Positions 1-7,556 of a stretch of DNA of 64,000 nt are shown in pieces. The notes under the pieces are model-generated. The model ran no database searches, was not told where the DNA came from, and saw only the letters and a list, made by a program, of their open reading frames with translations. The DNA comes from Treponema sp. (GTDB lineage Bacteria > Spirochaetota > Spirochaetia > Treponematales > Treponemataceae): NCBI GenBank assembly GCA_017963165.1, contig JAGCTZ010000125.1, positions 11,453 to 75,452 on the forward strand. Direction: 5' to 3'. Both the position numbers and the translations under genes were made by a program. Each line of letters starts with the position of its first letter. Position 1 is the stretch's first letter.

Positions 1-645
1 AATCTGACCTGTTTCAAAGTTTGTAATTCCTTCTGTAAGAATTCCAGCGCATTTTTTTAGCTCGCCATTATTTTGTACGTAAATGTCGTTTATCCATTTT
101 ATATAAGTTTTCACACCGTAAACATTTTTTATTGACCTGCTGACTGCAACTGCTGCAAAAGTTGTTATAAGTGCAGGCTTTGTTATTCCGCCTTCTGGAG
201 TGATGATTAGTGATACGTAAATGCCTGTGCCTGCTGGGGATTCAAAGGTTCTTCCAATGCGTCCACGGCCAGCTGTCTGACTTTCTGCAACTATGATTGT
301 ATGATGATATTTTGAGGGATCCTGCGCAGAGAGTTTCTTTGCGTATGTATTTGTTGAATCAATAGACTTAAAACATTCTATATGGCTCTGTGCGAACTCT
401 GGGAAGTTTTGACCTAAGGTATATTCAAGAACTGACTGAGAAAGAACATCATTTGTCTGATTATCTGTAAGTGTGTATCCGTTATTGTTGCTTCCTTCAA
501 TTACAAATCCTTCATCACGGATAGCTTTTACTGCTTTCCAGATTGCGGCTCGGCTGACACCACATTCTTGAGCCAGCTTTTCACCGGAGATAAAAGAGCC
601 TTTGTTTTCTGTAAGGATTTGCAAAACCTTTTGTTTTGTGGTCAT
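1..645 (-). CDS. birA: Biotin-protein ligase BirA, 3' end cut by window edge
   Basis: This gene attaches biotin to the carrier domain of biotin-dependent carboxylases by way of biotinyl-5'-AMP. The visible 215 codons start with a winged-helix DNA-binding domain (about residues 1-65, with ECGVSRAAIWKAVKAIRDEG as the recognition region). The catalytic domain follows, with the biotin/ATP loop GRGRIGR near residue 105 and KWIND near residue 160, close to the usual KWPND. The DNA-binding domain suggests that it may also repress biotin genes, but none is visible here. The C-terminal part lies outside the window. The start is the ATG at 643-645. No clear Shine-Dalgarno sequence precedes it and the upstream DNA is AT-rich, so a very short leader is possible. 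Confidence 0.93.
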   Translation of the reverse strand, partial: MTTKQKVLQILTENKGSFISGEKLAQECGVSRAAIWKAVKAIRDEGFVIEGSNNNGYTLTDNQTNDVLSQSVLEYTLGQNFPEFAQSHIECFKSIDSTNTYAKKLSAQDPSKYHHTIIVAESQTAGRGRIGRTFESPAGTGIYVSLIITPEGGITKPALITTFAAVAVSRSIKNVYGVKTYIKWINDIYVQNNGELKKCAGILTEGITNFETGQI

Positions 646-700
646 GATATAAAAATAATATAAATGAGTTATTACATCAATATGATTTCATTGTAAAAAA

Positions 701-778
701 ATCGCGGAAGGCGAATTGCGAAGACAGAAACATTTTGAAGTGCGGTCGCGTTAAACTATGGCTGTTATTCCGCATTAT
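701..778. repeat. Dispersed repeat B, copy 1 (about 78 bp, CCGCATT-type ends)
   Basis: The block begins GCGGAAGGCGAATT and ends TTCCGCATT. The same arrangement (GCGGAAGGCGAATT, then GAAACATT or AAAACATT, then GTGCGGT, ending CCGC) occurs in the opposite orientation at about 32737-32813. The inverted GCGG/CCGC ends and lack of coding capacity suggest a miniature mobile element. There is no evidence of function. Confidence 0.6.
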
Positions 779-790
779 TTTATAAAAGAA

Positions 791-933
791 ATATGCGGGA
801 CGCAGGAAAAAGAAATTAAGGGGGGACCGGCAGTGGGACAGCCGCGTTTACGTCGGCTGGCGCACGGATGCCGGGGGATACCTTGATTTTTTTTCCGTCG
901 CTGGGACCCGCTTTTATGATTAATAAAATGCGG
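791..933. repeat. Dispersed repeat A, copy 1 (MITE-like)
   Basis: The left end, ATATGCGGGACGCAGGAAAA followed by AGAAATTAAGG, recurs identically at 19064. The right end CGCTGGGACCCGCTT, followed after an AT-rich stretch by AATGCGG, recurs at 19231-19268. The interiors differ. The ends GCGGG-CGCAG and CGCTGGGACCCGC are roughly inverted copies of each other. Together with repeat B this fills the gap between birA and the thioesterase promoter. Confidence 0.6.
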
Positions 934-965
934 TATACAGTTTGATTATGAGTAGTTTCATATCA

Positions 966-1002
966 TTGACAAACAAAGCCAAAGTTTTTTAAAATGTCGC
1001 GT
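966..1002 (+). promoter_or_regulatory. Promoter of the YbgC-type thioesterase, probably leaderless
   Basis: A perfect -35 TTGACA lies at 966-971 and a -10 TAAAAT at 990-995, with an 18-nt spacer. The ATG at 1003 follows the -10 box by exactly 7 nt, where transcription would start. No Shine-Dalgarno sequence is present. An upstream in-frame ATG at 994 overlaps the -10 box, so it is unlikely to be on the transcript. Confidence 0.65.
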
Positions 1003-1410
1003 ATGAAACCTTATATTCATAAAGTAAATTATTACGAAACAGACAAGATGGGAATTACGCATCATTCTAATTATGTGCGGTTTATGGAAGAGGCTCGGGT
1101 TGATTTTTTAGATCAGCTTGGCTGGAGCTTTGATAAACTTGAAGCAAAGGGAGTTGTTTCTCCTGTTCTTTCGCTTGATTGTACTTTTAAAAAATCTACA
1201 AAGTTTGCTGATATTATTGAATGCATAGTAAAAGTAGAAAAGCTTAGTGCCCTTAAGCTCACACTTGCTTACGAATTTAGTTGTGGCGGCGAAGTTGTTT
1301 TTAACGGTACAAGTACTCACTGCTTTTTGGATTTGTCTGGCAAGCCTGTGTTTACAGAAAAGGTTTATCCCGATTTTTATGCAGACTTAAAGAAGTGTCT
1401 TGAAGCCTAA
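1003..1410 (+). CDS. Acyl-CoA thioesterase, YbgC/4-hydroxybenzoyl-CoA thioesterase-like hotdog protein
   Basis: This is a 135-residue hotdog-fold protein that probably hydrolyses acyl-CoA or aroyl-CoA thioesters in the cytoplasm. The N-terminal pattern YYETDKMGITHHSNYVRFME is the typical active-site helix of this family: T-D, then G, H and Y. The length is normal for the family. I chose the ATG at 1003 over 994 because the earlier codon lies within the -10 box of a strong promoter and neither codon has a ribosome binding site. It converges with the leftward acyl-CoA ligase/ior operon. Physical proximity suggests a shared CoA-thioester theme, but the substrate cannot be told from sequence. Confidence 0.85.
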   Translation: MKPYIHKVNYYETDKMGITHHSNYVRFMEEARVDFLDQLGWSFDKLEAKGVVSPVLSLDCTFKKSTKFADIIECIVKVEKLSALKLTLAYEFSCGGEVVFNGTSTHCFLDLSGKPVFTEKVYPDFYADLKKCLEA

Positions 1411-1432
1411 GCCTTTGTGATTTTTTGCGCGA

Positions 1433-2458
1433 TTATTTGATTTCGTAAAGTTCAATATTTTCATCCTGAAAATTTGAAAAGCAAAGGTATTTACCGTCTG
1501 GGCTGATATCAAGTCCAGTCGGTTGATTGCCACCTTCAAAAGCCTGAACAACCTTCATCGTTTGTGTATCTATAATCTGAATCTTTCCATTTTCCGGGCT
1601 TCGTTTTGTGTAGTCTTCTTTATTGTTAGGGCCACGCGAAGAAACAAAAAGCCATCTGTCTTTATAAAGCTTGATTGTATTTGGATTATTAAAAACCTGA
1701 GTTTGGGCTGTGATTTTAAAAGTGTTAAGATTTACTTCATAAACAAGCCGATGATACATATCTGAAACATAGGCTTTGGTATTGTCGTTGTTCAAAACAA
1801 TGTGGCGCATTGCTGCATCTGCAACTTTTATAACTGCAAGCTGCTTTCCTGTTTCTACATCAAATTTTTCTATAAGACCATCATCGAAAGAAAGACTTAT
1901 AATTGTTTTGCCGCCTTCTATAAAATAAAGACCTCTTGGAGCGGCTCCGGTTGAAATCCTTTTAATGCATTCACCAGTTTTATAATCAATTATCGAAACA
2001 TCATTTGAAACCCAGTTTGAAACTGCAAGTAACTGCTTCTGACTGCTAAAGGCAATGAACTTTGACCAGTTGCCGCCCGTTGGAATTGTTCGTATCAGCT
2101 TAAAATCAGGGTAAGAATATTCATATACATTTGCGGTGGTCATTTGCGAAACAAGAAATGTTTTTTTCTCTGGAATAAAAAGTCCTTCGGCAAATCCAAG
2201 CTTTGCTGCATTCGGAGGATTTATTCTTTTGATGATTTTCTTTTCTTCTACGCTGAATATATCAAAACCGTTGTCATCAAGCAGAGGCATAAGAATATAT
2301 TTGCTGTCTGGAGAAAATAAAACCTGTTTAGGTTGACGACCGCATTTGTAGGAACCAATTTTTGTGAGCTCTGGTTCCTGCGCATATAAAAAGGAGCAGG
2401 TAAAAAGCATAATAAGAAAAACTAAAAATGATTTTTCTGTTCTGCAAGTTTTACCCAA
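1433..2458 (-). CDS. Secreted YVTN/NHL-type beta-propeller protein
   Basis: This predicted exported protein of about 341 residues consists of repeated propeller blades. Recurring motifs of the type 'FSPDSKYILM', 'FIEGGKTIISLS', 'NNDNTKAYVSD' and 'SPDGKYLCFSN' are spaced about 40-45 residues apart. The N-terminus has basic residues followed by FLVFLIMLFTCSFLYA and a likely signal peptidase site before Q-E. I chose the TTG at 2456-2458 because GAGGAG lies 9 nt upstream and the codon falls 4 nt after the iorB1 stop. A further upstream TTG at 2479 would overlap iorB1 and lengthen the signal peptide. It is the last cistron of the ior operon. Its ligand or partner is unknown. Confidence 0.75.
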   Translation of the reverse strand: MGKTCRTEKSFLVFLIMLFTCSFLYAQEPELTKIGSYKCGRQPKQVLFSPDSKYILMPLLDDNGFDIFSVEEKKIIKRINPPNAAKLGFAEGLFIPEKKTFLVSQMTTANVYEYSYPDFKLIRTIPTGGNWSKFIAFSSQKQLLAVSNWVSNDVSIIDYKTGECIKRISTGAAPRGLYFIEGGKTIISLSFDDGLIEKFDVETGKQLAVIKVADAAMRHIVLNNDNTKAYVSDMYHRLVYEVNLNTFKITAQTQVFNNPNTIKLYKDRWLFVSSRGPNNKEDYTKRSPENGKIQIIDTQTMKVVQAFEGGNQPTGLDISPDGKYLCFSNFQDENIELYEIK

Positions 2459-2462
2459 TAAT

Positions 2463-3032
2463 TTATTCTCCTCTTCCAAGCATAAATGCTTTTTTGTTCA
2501 TTTCAAGGAACTGTGGCTTTACAAGCTTTTCGATTGCAGCCATCCAGGCGTCTACAGGAAAATCCATATAGCGGCTAAGGCGTCCCATTAAAACAATGTT
2601 TACAGATTTTGCAGTTCCAGCCTGTTCTGCAAGAGTAAGACAATCCAAGTCGTCTACTTTAAGTCCTGCAGCAGTCATTGTGCCAACTAAATCCTGCGGA
2701 TATTCTGCGGCACCTGTAATAACTGGCATCGGATCAATCTTCTGCGTGTTTACAACAATCTGTCCGTCCTTGCGGAGGAACTCTGTATAACGGGCTGCTT
2801 CAAGAAGTTCAAACGAAACTATAAAATCGGCTTCTCCTTTGTCTACGATAGGGGAGTAAACTTTGTCACCGTAGCGAACGTATGTTACAACAGAACCACC
2901 ACGCTGGCTCATTCCGTGAACTTCGCTAACCTTTACATCGTAACCTGCATCAAGCAGAACCTGTCCCAAAGTTTTAGACGCAAGCAAAGCACCCTGGCCA
3001 CCAACGCCAACAATCATTATATTCTTTACCAT
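2463..3032 (-). CDS. iorB: Indolepyruvate:ferredoxin oxidoreductase, beta subunit (copy 1)
   Basis: This is the small subunit (190 residues) of the enzyme that interconverts aryl-2-oxoacids and arylacetyl-CoA plus CO2 with ferredoxin. It has the family N-terminus MVKNIMIVGVGGQGALLASK and the conserved E-V-H-G-M-S-Q-R-G-G-S-V segment of the 2-oxoacid oxidoreductase gamma domain. The ATG at 3030-3032 is preceded by GGAG at a good distance. Extending upstream would read through the palindromic repeat at 3056-3078 and is not credible. It lies downstream of iorA1, separated by two copies of the repeat, and upstream of a beta-propeller gene. It is homologous to iorB2 at 55855-56418. Confidence 0.9.
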   Translation of the reverse strand: MVKNIMIVGVGGQGALLASKTLGQVLLDAGYDVKVSEVHGMSQRGGSVVTYVRYGDKVYSPIVDKGEADFIVSFELLEAARYTEFLRKDGQIVVNTQKIDPMPVITGAAEYPQDLVGTMTAAGLKVDDLDCLTLAEQAGTAKSVNIVLMGRLSRYMDFPVDAWMAAIEKLVKPQFLEMNKKAFMLGRGE

Positions 3033-3055
3033 ATGTTTCTCCAAAAAATTAAGTG

Positions 3056-3110
3056 GTGGTTGAGCCTGTCGAAACCACATCTTAAGGTCATTTCGACAAG
3101 CTCAATGACC
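3056..3110. repeat. Two copies of the palindromic repeat R1 with different outer arms
   Basis: The first copy (3056-3078) has core TTGAGCCTGTCGAA flanked by GTGG and CCAC. The second (3086-3110) is inverted, with core TTCGACAAGCTCAA flanked by GGTCA and TGACC. Most other copies in the window carry GGTCCC/GGGCC-type arms. The outer arms differ yet stay complementary, which suggests that a hairpin is maintained. Confidence 0.85.
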
Positions 3111-3114
3111 GCGG

Positions 3115-4878
3115 CTATAACGCTCCAAATTTACACATCTGTGAACAAACTCCACAGCCTACACACAAGGTAACATCAATTTTTGCCTTGTTGTCTTTCA
3201 TTGCAATTGCAGGACATCCAATTTTCATACACATCTTGCAGCTCTTGCATTTTGCTTCATCAACCTTGAGTGGAGGCTTATGCTTTACTTCTTTCAAAAG
3301 TGCACAAGGTCTGCGGCTTATGATAAGGCTTGGTTCTTCTGCTTCAAGTTCTTCTTTTACAGCAGCTTCACATTCAGCCATGTTGTAAGGATCAACTACA
3401 CGTACACGGTTGATTCCCATAGCGCGTGCAAGTGCTTCCAGATCTACACGGCCTGTAGGTTCACCATACAAGTTCTTTCCTGTTGTAGGATTCTGCTGAT
3501 GACCTGTCATACCTGTGATTGAGTTATCAAGAACAATTACTGTTGAGTTAGACTGATTGTATGCGATGCTGGCAAGACCTGTCATACCAGAATGCATGAA
3601 GGTTGAGTCACCAATTACAGCAACAGATTTCTTTTCGTTTTCTGGGCCACCAGCCTTGTTCCAGCCATGAAGTCCACTGAAAGATGCACCCATACAAAGA
3701 GTAACATCCATTGCGCTGAGCGGAGCAACCGAACCCAAAGTATAACATCCGATATCGCCGAATACTGTTACCTTGAGTTTGTTAAGTGCATAGAACATTC
3801 CACGGTGAGGGCAGCCTGCACACATGATTGGTGGGCGCACTGGAATTGCAGTGTCGAGCTTTGTGCCTGCCGGAACTTCTTTTCCAAAAGCGGCTGCTAA
3901 AATATTCTGACTGAATTCTCCGCAGATCGGGAACATGTCTTTTCCGTGAATCTCGCAAGTCAAACCAAGTGAGCGCACGAAGTTTTCGATGATAGGGTCA
4001 AGCTCTTCTACAACGATAAGCTTTTCGAGCCCGTCTGCGAACTTGCGAATCATATCTCCTGGTAGTGGATTTACCATTCCAAGCTTTAAGATATTTACGC
4101 TGTCACCAAGGACTTCTTTTACATATTGGTAAGATGTTGAAGAAGTGATGATGCCAACGCGCACACCTTCGGTCCCTGAGCCTGTCGAAGGGGTCGAAGG
4201 GCCACCCTTTTCAATTCTATTCACTCCACTGGTTTCGCTCCATTTTTCAATATCCTTCATTCTCTGTTCAACAAACGGATGGCGGCGGATTGCATTTGCA
4301 GGAGCCATAACATATTTGGAAATATTTTTTTCGTAAGGCTTGTGTTCAGGAACAACGCGGTCAACACCTTCTGTAATGCTCTGGCTGTGGGCAACGCGTG
4401 TACACATTTTATACAAAACAGGTGTGTCAAACTTTTCGCTTATTTCAAAAGCAAGCTTTGCAAATTCGCGGGCTTCGTCAGAATCGCTTGGTTCAAGCAT
4501 AGGAATCTTAGAAGCAATTGCGTGATGTCGGCTGTCCTGTTCATTCTGAGTAGAATGCATTGCAGGGTCATCAGCAACGCCAATTACAAGTCCTGCGTTT
4601 ACGCCTGTATAGCTCATTGTAAAAAGAGGGTCTGCCGCAACGTTCAAACCAACATGCTTCATTCCGCAGAAGGCACGGCGTCCTGCAAGACAGGCACCAA
4701 AAGCAGATTCAAGTGCAACCTTTTCGTTAGGAGCCCATTCACAATATATTTCTTTATAGCGTGCAGCTTCTTCTGTAATTTCGGTACTTGGAGTTCCCGG
4801 ATAACTGGAAATAAACTCGCAGCCACCTTCATACAAACCACGAGCGGCGGCAGCATTTCCTAACATCAAATGTTTCAT
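3115..4878 (-). CDS. iorA: Indolepyruvate:ferredoxin oxidoreductase, alpha subunit (copy 1)
   Basis: The 587-residue large subunit contains the pyrimidine-binding and core 2-oxoacid oxidoreductase domains (SYPGTPSTEI near residue 25). The thiamine diphosphate domain follows (GDIGCYTLGS near 376, GDSTFMHSGMTG near 424, then DNS). A C-terminal 2x[4Fe-4S] ferredoxin domain carries CKSCKMCMKIGCP and CVGCGVCSQMCK. The enzyme works in the cytoplasm with IorB on indolepyruvate and phenylpyruvate-type substrates, in either direction. An R1 repeat (4171-4203) is translated in frame as a short Ser/Thr/Gly-rich insertion at about residues 226-236, between domains. An AAGGAA motif lies upstream of the ATG. 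Upstream is an acyl-CoA ligase, downstream iorB1. Confidence 0.93.
   Translation of the reverse strand: MKHLMLGNAAAARGLYEGGCEFISSYPGTPSTEITEEAARYKEIYCEWAPNEKVALESAFGACLAGRRAFCGMKHVGLNVAADPLFTMSYTGVNAGLVIGVADDPAMHSTQNEQDSRHHAIASKIPMLEPSDSDEAREFAKLAFEISEKFDTPVLYKMCTRVAHSQSITEGVDRVVPEHKPYEKNISKYVMAPANAIRRHPFVEQRMKDIEKWSETSGVNRIEKGGPSTPSTGSGTEGVRVGIITSSTSYQYVKEVLGDSVNILKLGMVNPLPGDMIRKFADGLEKLIVVEELDPIIENFVRSLGLTCEIHGKDMFPICGEFSQNILAAAFGKEVPAGTKLDTAIPVRPPIMCAGCPHRGMFYALNKLKVTVFGDIGCYTLGSVAPLSAMDVTLCMGASFSGLHGWNKAGGPENEKKSVAVIGDSTFMHSGMTGLASIAYNQSNSTVIVLDNSITGMTGHQQNPTTGKNLYGEPTGRVDLEALARAMGINRVRVVDPYNMAECEAAVKEELEAEEPSLIISRRPCALLKEVKHKPPLKVDEAKCKSCKMCMKIGCPAIAMKDNKAKIDVTLCVGCGVCSQMCKFGAL
4171..4203. 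repeat. R1 palindromic repeat inside iorA1
   Basis: GGTCCCTGAGCCTGTCGAAG is followed by a partial second arm, GGGTCGAAGGGCC. The copy lies in frame within iorA1 and adds about eleven residues between conserved domains. The gene stays open. Confidence 0.85.
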
Positions 4879-4924
4879 ATTAATTCAATTCCTTCTTACT
4901 AAAAGAATGTGGCGGCTTCTGGCT

Positions 4925-4948
4925 GCCCTTCGACAGGCTCAGGGACCG
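4925..4948. repeat. R1 palindromic repeat between acyl-CoA ligase and iorA1
   Basis: CCCTTCGACAGGCTCAGGGA lies in the short gap between the acyl-CoA ligase stop (4957) and the iorA1 start. It could form a hairpin in the operon mRNA and modulate decay or expression, but there is no U-tract. Confidence 0.8.
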
Positions 4949-4956
4949 CGGGGCTT

Positions 4957-6594
4957 CTACTGCTTCATAACTGCAAACGGATCTTCAGTTCTGTAAAGCT
5001 GTCGGAGCTTTGGCTTTTCAATCTTTCCTGTAGGGTTACGAGGAACCGGAGCAAAAATCAGCTTGCGTGGGCGCTTGTATTTTGGCAGCTCAAGACAGAA
5101 TTCGTTTACTTCATCTTCTGTCAAAGTCATTCCTTCCTTAACTTCAATAACGGCAGCGGAAATTTCACCCAAACGTTTGTCGGCAAGACCAATAACTGCA
5201 ACGTCTTTAATCTGATCCATCTTGCGGAGGAAGTCTTCAATCTGAACAGGGTAAATATTTTCACCACCAGAAATGATAACGTCCTTTTTGCGGTCAACAA
5301 GGGTTATAAAGCCGTCGCTGTCCATCTGAGCCATATCACCAGTGTAGAGCCAGCCTTCCTTATCAAGAACTTCGGCTGTAGCTTCAGGATTCTTGTAATA
5401 TTCAACCATAACGCCAGGGCCTTTTACTGCAAGTTCACCAACATCACCCTGGGCAACTTCTTTGCGGTTTTCGTCAACAATCTTGCACTGCCAGCCGTAG
5501 CCAGGAATACCAATTGCACCAACCTTATTAACATTGCCAACGCCAAGGTGTACACATCCAGGTCCAATAGATTCAGACAAACCGTAGTTTGTATCATATT
5601 CGTGTTTAGGGAAATACTTAAGCCAGTCTGCAACAAGCTTGCGTGGAATTGGCTGAGCACCCATATGTGTAAGACGCCACTGACTCAAGTGATAATCTTC
5701 GAGCTTGATTTCTCCACGGTCGAGTGCATCAAGAATATCCTGTGCCCAAGGAACGAGCATCCAAACGATTGTACAACGCTCTTCGCTAACAGCCTTGATA
5801 ACTGGTTCTGGCTTTGTACCGCGGAGCAATACTGCCTTACTACCACTGATGAGCGAACCAAACCAGTGCATCTTGGCACCTGTATGATAAAGCGGAGGAA
5901 TACAAAGGAATACATCATCCTTTGTCTGGCCGTGATGAGCCTGTTCACAAGCTGCAGAATGCATCAAAGCCTGATGGCGGTGAAGGATAGCCTTAGGGAA
6001 TCCAGTTGTACCGCTTGAAAAATAAATAGCACCAAAGTCGTTATCAGAAACAACAATGTGGGGATTTTCAGAAGAAAAATTCATTACAGACATAAAGTAG
6101 CTGTCTGCAAAAGTAGGAGCCATTCCTTCGCCAACAAAAACAAGAAGGCGGTGTGCAATAATCTTATCTGTGATTGACTCCAGACGTCCAATAAATTCAG
6201 GACCAAAGAACAAAACAGAAACATCTGCAAGGTTCAGACAATATTCAATTTCATCAGAAGCATAGCGGAAGTTGAGTGGCACGGCGAGCGCACCAGTTTT
6301 CAAAATACCAAAATAAATTGGAAGCCATTCAAGGCAGTTCATCATCAAGATACCAACCTTGTCTCCCTTTTTAACACCACGGTCCAAAAGATAATGTGCA
6401 CAGCGGTTTGCCTTTTCGTTAAAAATGCGCCAGTTAATTTCGCGGCGGTAAGGAAGGTTTGGTTCAGGTTGAGTAAGGTCATAATCCTTCCAGGTAATGC
6501 GGCGGTTTTCTTTTACCTCTGGGTTTAATTCTACAAGCGCGCAGTCAGTAGCATAGATTTCTGCGTTTCGTTCAAGATATTGTGTGATTGGCAT
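4957..6594 (-). CDS. AMP-forming acyl-CoA ligase, probably for arylacetates
   Basis: This 545-residue member of the ANL adenylating family forms an acyl-CoA from a carboxylic acid, ATP and CoA. The phosphate-binding motif is YFSSGTTGFPKA near residue 190. Further motifs are YGLSES near 345, GWLYTGDMA near 420 and the hinge/C-terminal KKDVIISGGENIYP near 445. The length is normal. The ATG at 6592-6594 has AAAGGA 7 nt upstream. It is the first gene of an operon with iorA1 and iorB1. An aryl acid such as phenylacetate or indoleacetate is therefore a likely substrate: activation then reductive carboxylation would yield the aryl-pyruvate. Medium-chain fatty acids are the main alternative. Confidence 0.85.
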   Translation of the reverse strand: MPITQYLERNAEIYATDCALVELNPEVKENRRITWKDYDLTQPEPNLPYRREINWRIFNEKANRCAHYLLDRGVKKGDKVGILMMNCLEWLPIYFGILKTGALAVPLNFRYASDEIEYCLNLADVSVLFFGPEFIGRLESITDKIIAHRLLVFVGEGMAPTFADSYFMSVMNFSSENPHIVVSDNDFGAIYFSSGTTGFPKAILHRHQALMHSAACEQAHHGQTKDDVFLCIPPLYHTGAKMHWFGSLISGSKAVLLRGTKPEPVIKAVSEERCTIVWMLVPWAQDILDALDRGEIKLEDYHLSQWRLTHMGAQPIPRKLVADWLKYFPKHEYDTNYGLSESIGPGCVHLGVGNVNKVGAIGIPGYGWQCKIVDENRKEVAQGDVGELAVKGPGVMVEYYKNPEATAEVLDKEGWLYTGDMAQMDSDGFITLVDRKKDVIISGGENIYPVQIEDFLRKMDQIKDVAVIGLADKRLGEISAAVIEVKEGMTLTEDEVNEFCLELPKYKRPRKLIFAPVPRNPTGKIEKPKLRQLYRTEDPFAVMKQ

Positions 6595-6651
6595 TGTCGT
6601 GTCCTTTTAAGTATATTTAATTTTTTTAATTATAATAAAAATGGCAAGGTT

Positions 6652-7545
6652 TTACAATTGTTCAAGTTTCTTTATACAATCCATGACGCGTTTTTTGTCC
6701 GTTGTCCATTTGGGTTCAATGAGCAGTTTTTTTGGAGGGTCACCTGTAAGCCGGTGAATGATAACTGATTCTGGAATAAGCTTAAGTGCCTTTTTTAAAA
6801 GTTCAAAATATTCTTCCATCTGAAATGTCTGGAATTTCCCTGCTTTATAATCATCTGCAAGGTCTGTGCCAGTCAAAACATAAAGACACATTATTTTAAT
6901 TCCATCTGTTCCGGCTTTTATGGCATCTTGTACAGAGTTCATCATATCCTGCTCTGTGTTGCCGGGTAATCCGAAAATTATATGCGTAACAACGTGAATC
7001 CTTGGTGCCTGCTGGTGTATGCGTTTTACGGCATCAAAATAAACGTCATTTGAAAAAGCCCTTCGAATATATGCGGCTGTATTTTCATTTGTAGTTTGCA
7101 GTCCAAGCTCAAGCTGAACAAAATGCTTTTCACTTATTTTTGACAGCTCCTTAAGAACATCATCACCAAGACAATCCGGACGTGTTCCAAGTGCAAGTCC
7201 TTTTATTCCTTCATACGAAAGCGCTTTATGCCATTTTTTAGAAAGCTCTTTTAAATCACCATAAGTGTTTGTGTAATTTTGGAAATAAGCAATAAAGTTT
7301 TGGGCACCTTTAAAAGCTGTAGGAATATTAAGGATTTTTTTTGAATCGGGAATATCTTTTCGTTCTTCGCTAAAGTCGTCAAAAGGAACAGAAAATTCTC
7401 CAGAGCCTGCCTGACTGCAAAAAATACAACCACGGGTTCCTTTAGTTCCATCGCGGGTAGGGCAGGTGCAGCCGGCATCAAACGAAAGCTTGTAAACCTT
7501 TGTACCAAATATTTCTTTGTAAAAATCGCTGACCCAGGTATGCAT
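6652..7545 (-). CDS. Radical SAM protein, YhcC family
   Basis: This cytoplasmic radical SAM protein of 297 residues has an unusual cysteine cluster, C-T-C-P-T-R-D-G, then G-C-I-F-C-S, at about residues 25-45. It also has KGLALGTRPDCL and the conserved HVVTHIIFGLPGNTE segment. This is the pattern of the TIGR01212/YhcC group, whose reaction is poorly established; a role in RNA or cofactor modification has been suggested. A GTG or AGG-type Shine-Dalgarno sequence before the ATG is weak. It sits between the acyl-CoA ligase and an outer-membrane protein gene, probably as an independent unit. Confidence 0.85.
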   Translation of the reverse strand: MHTWVSDFYKEIFGTKVYKLSFDAGCTCPTRDGTKGTRGCIFCSQAGSGEFSVPFDDFSEERKDIPDSKKILNIPTAFKGAQNFIAYFQNYTNTYGDLKELSKKWHKALSYEGIKGLALGTRPDCLGDDVLKELSKISEKHFVQLELGLQTTNENTAAYIRRAFSNDVYFDAVKRIHQQAPRIHVVTHIIFGLPGNTEQDMMNSVQDAIKAGTDGIKIMCLYVLTGTDLADDYKAGKFQTFQMEEYFELLKKALKLIPESVIIHRLTGDPPKKLLIEPKWTTDKKRVMDCIKKLEQL

Positions 7546-7556
7546 AAGACACCTGA

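Noticed and set aside
4909..6018. Long open frame on the plus strand (369 codons) opposite the acyl-CoA ligase
   Set aside because: It lies antisense to a gene with all ANL-family motifs; its translation shows no domain and has biased Cys/Asn/Phe content typical of a shadow frame.
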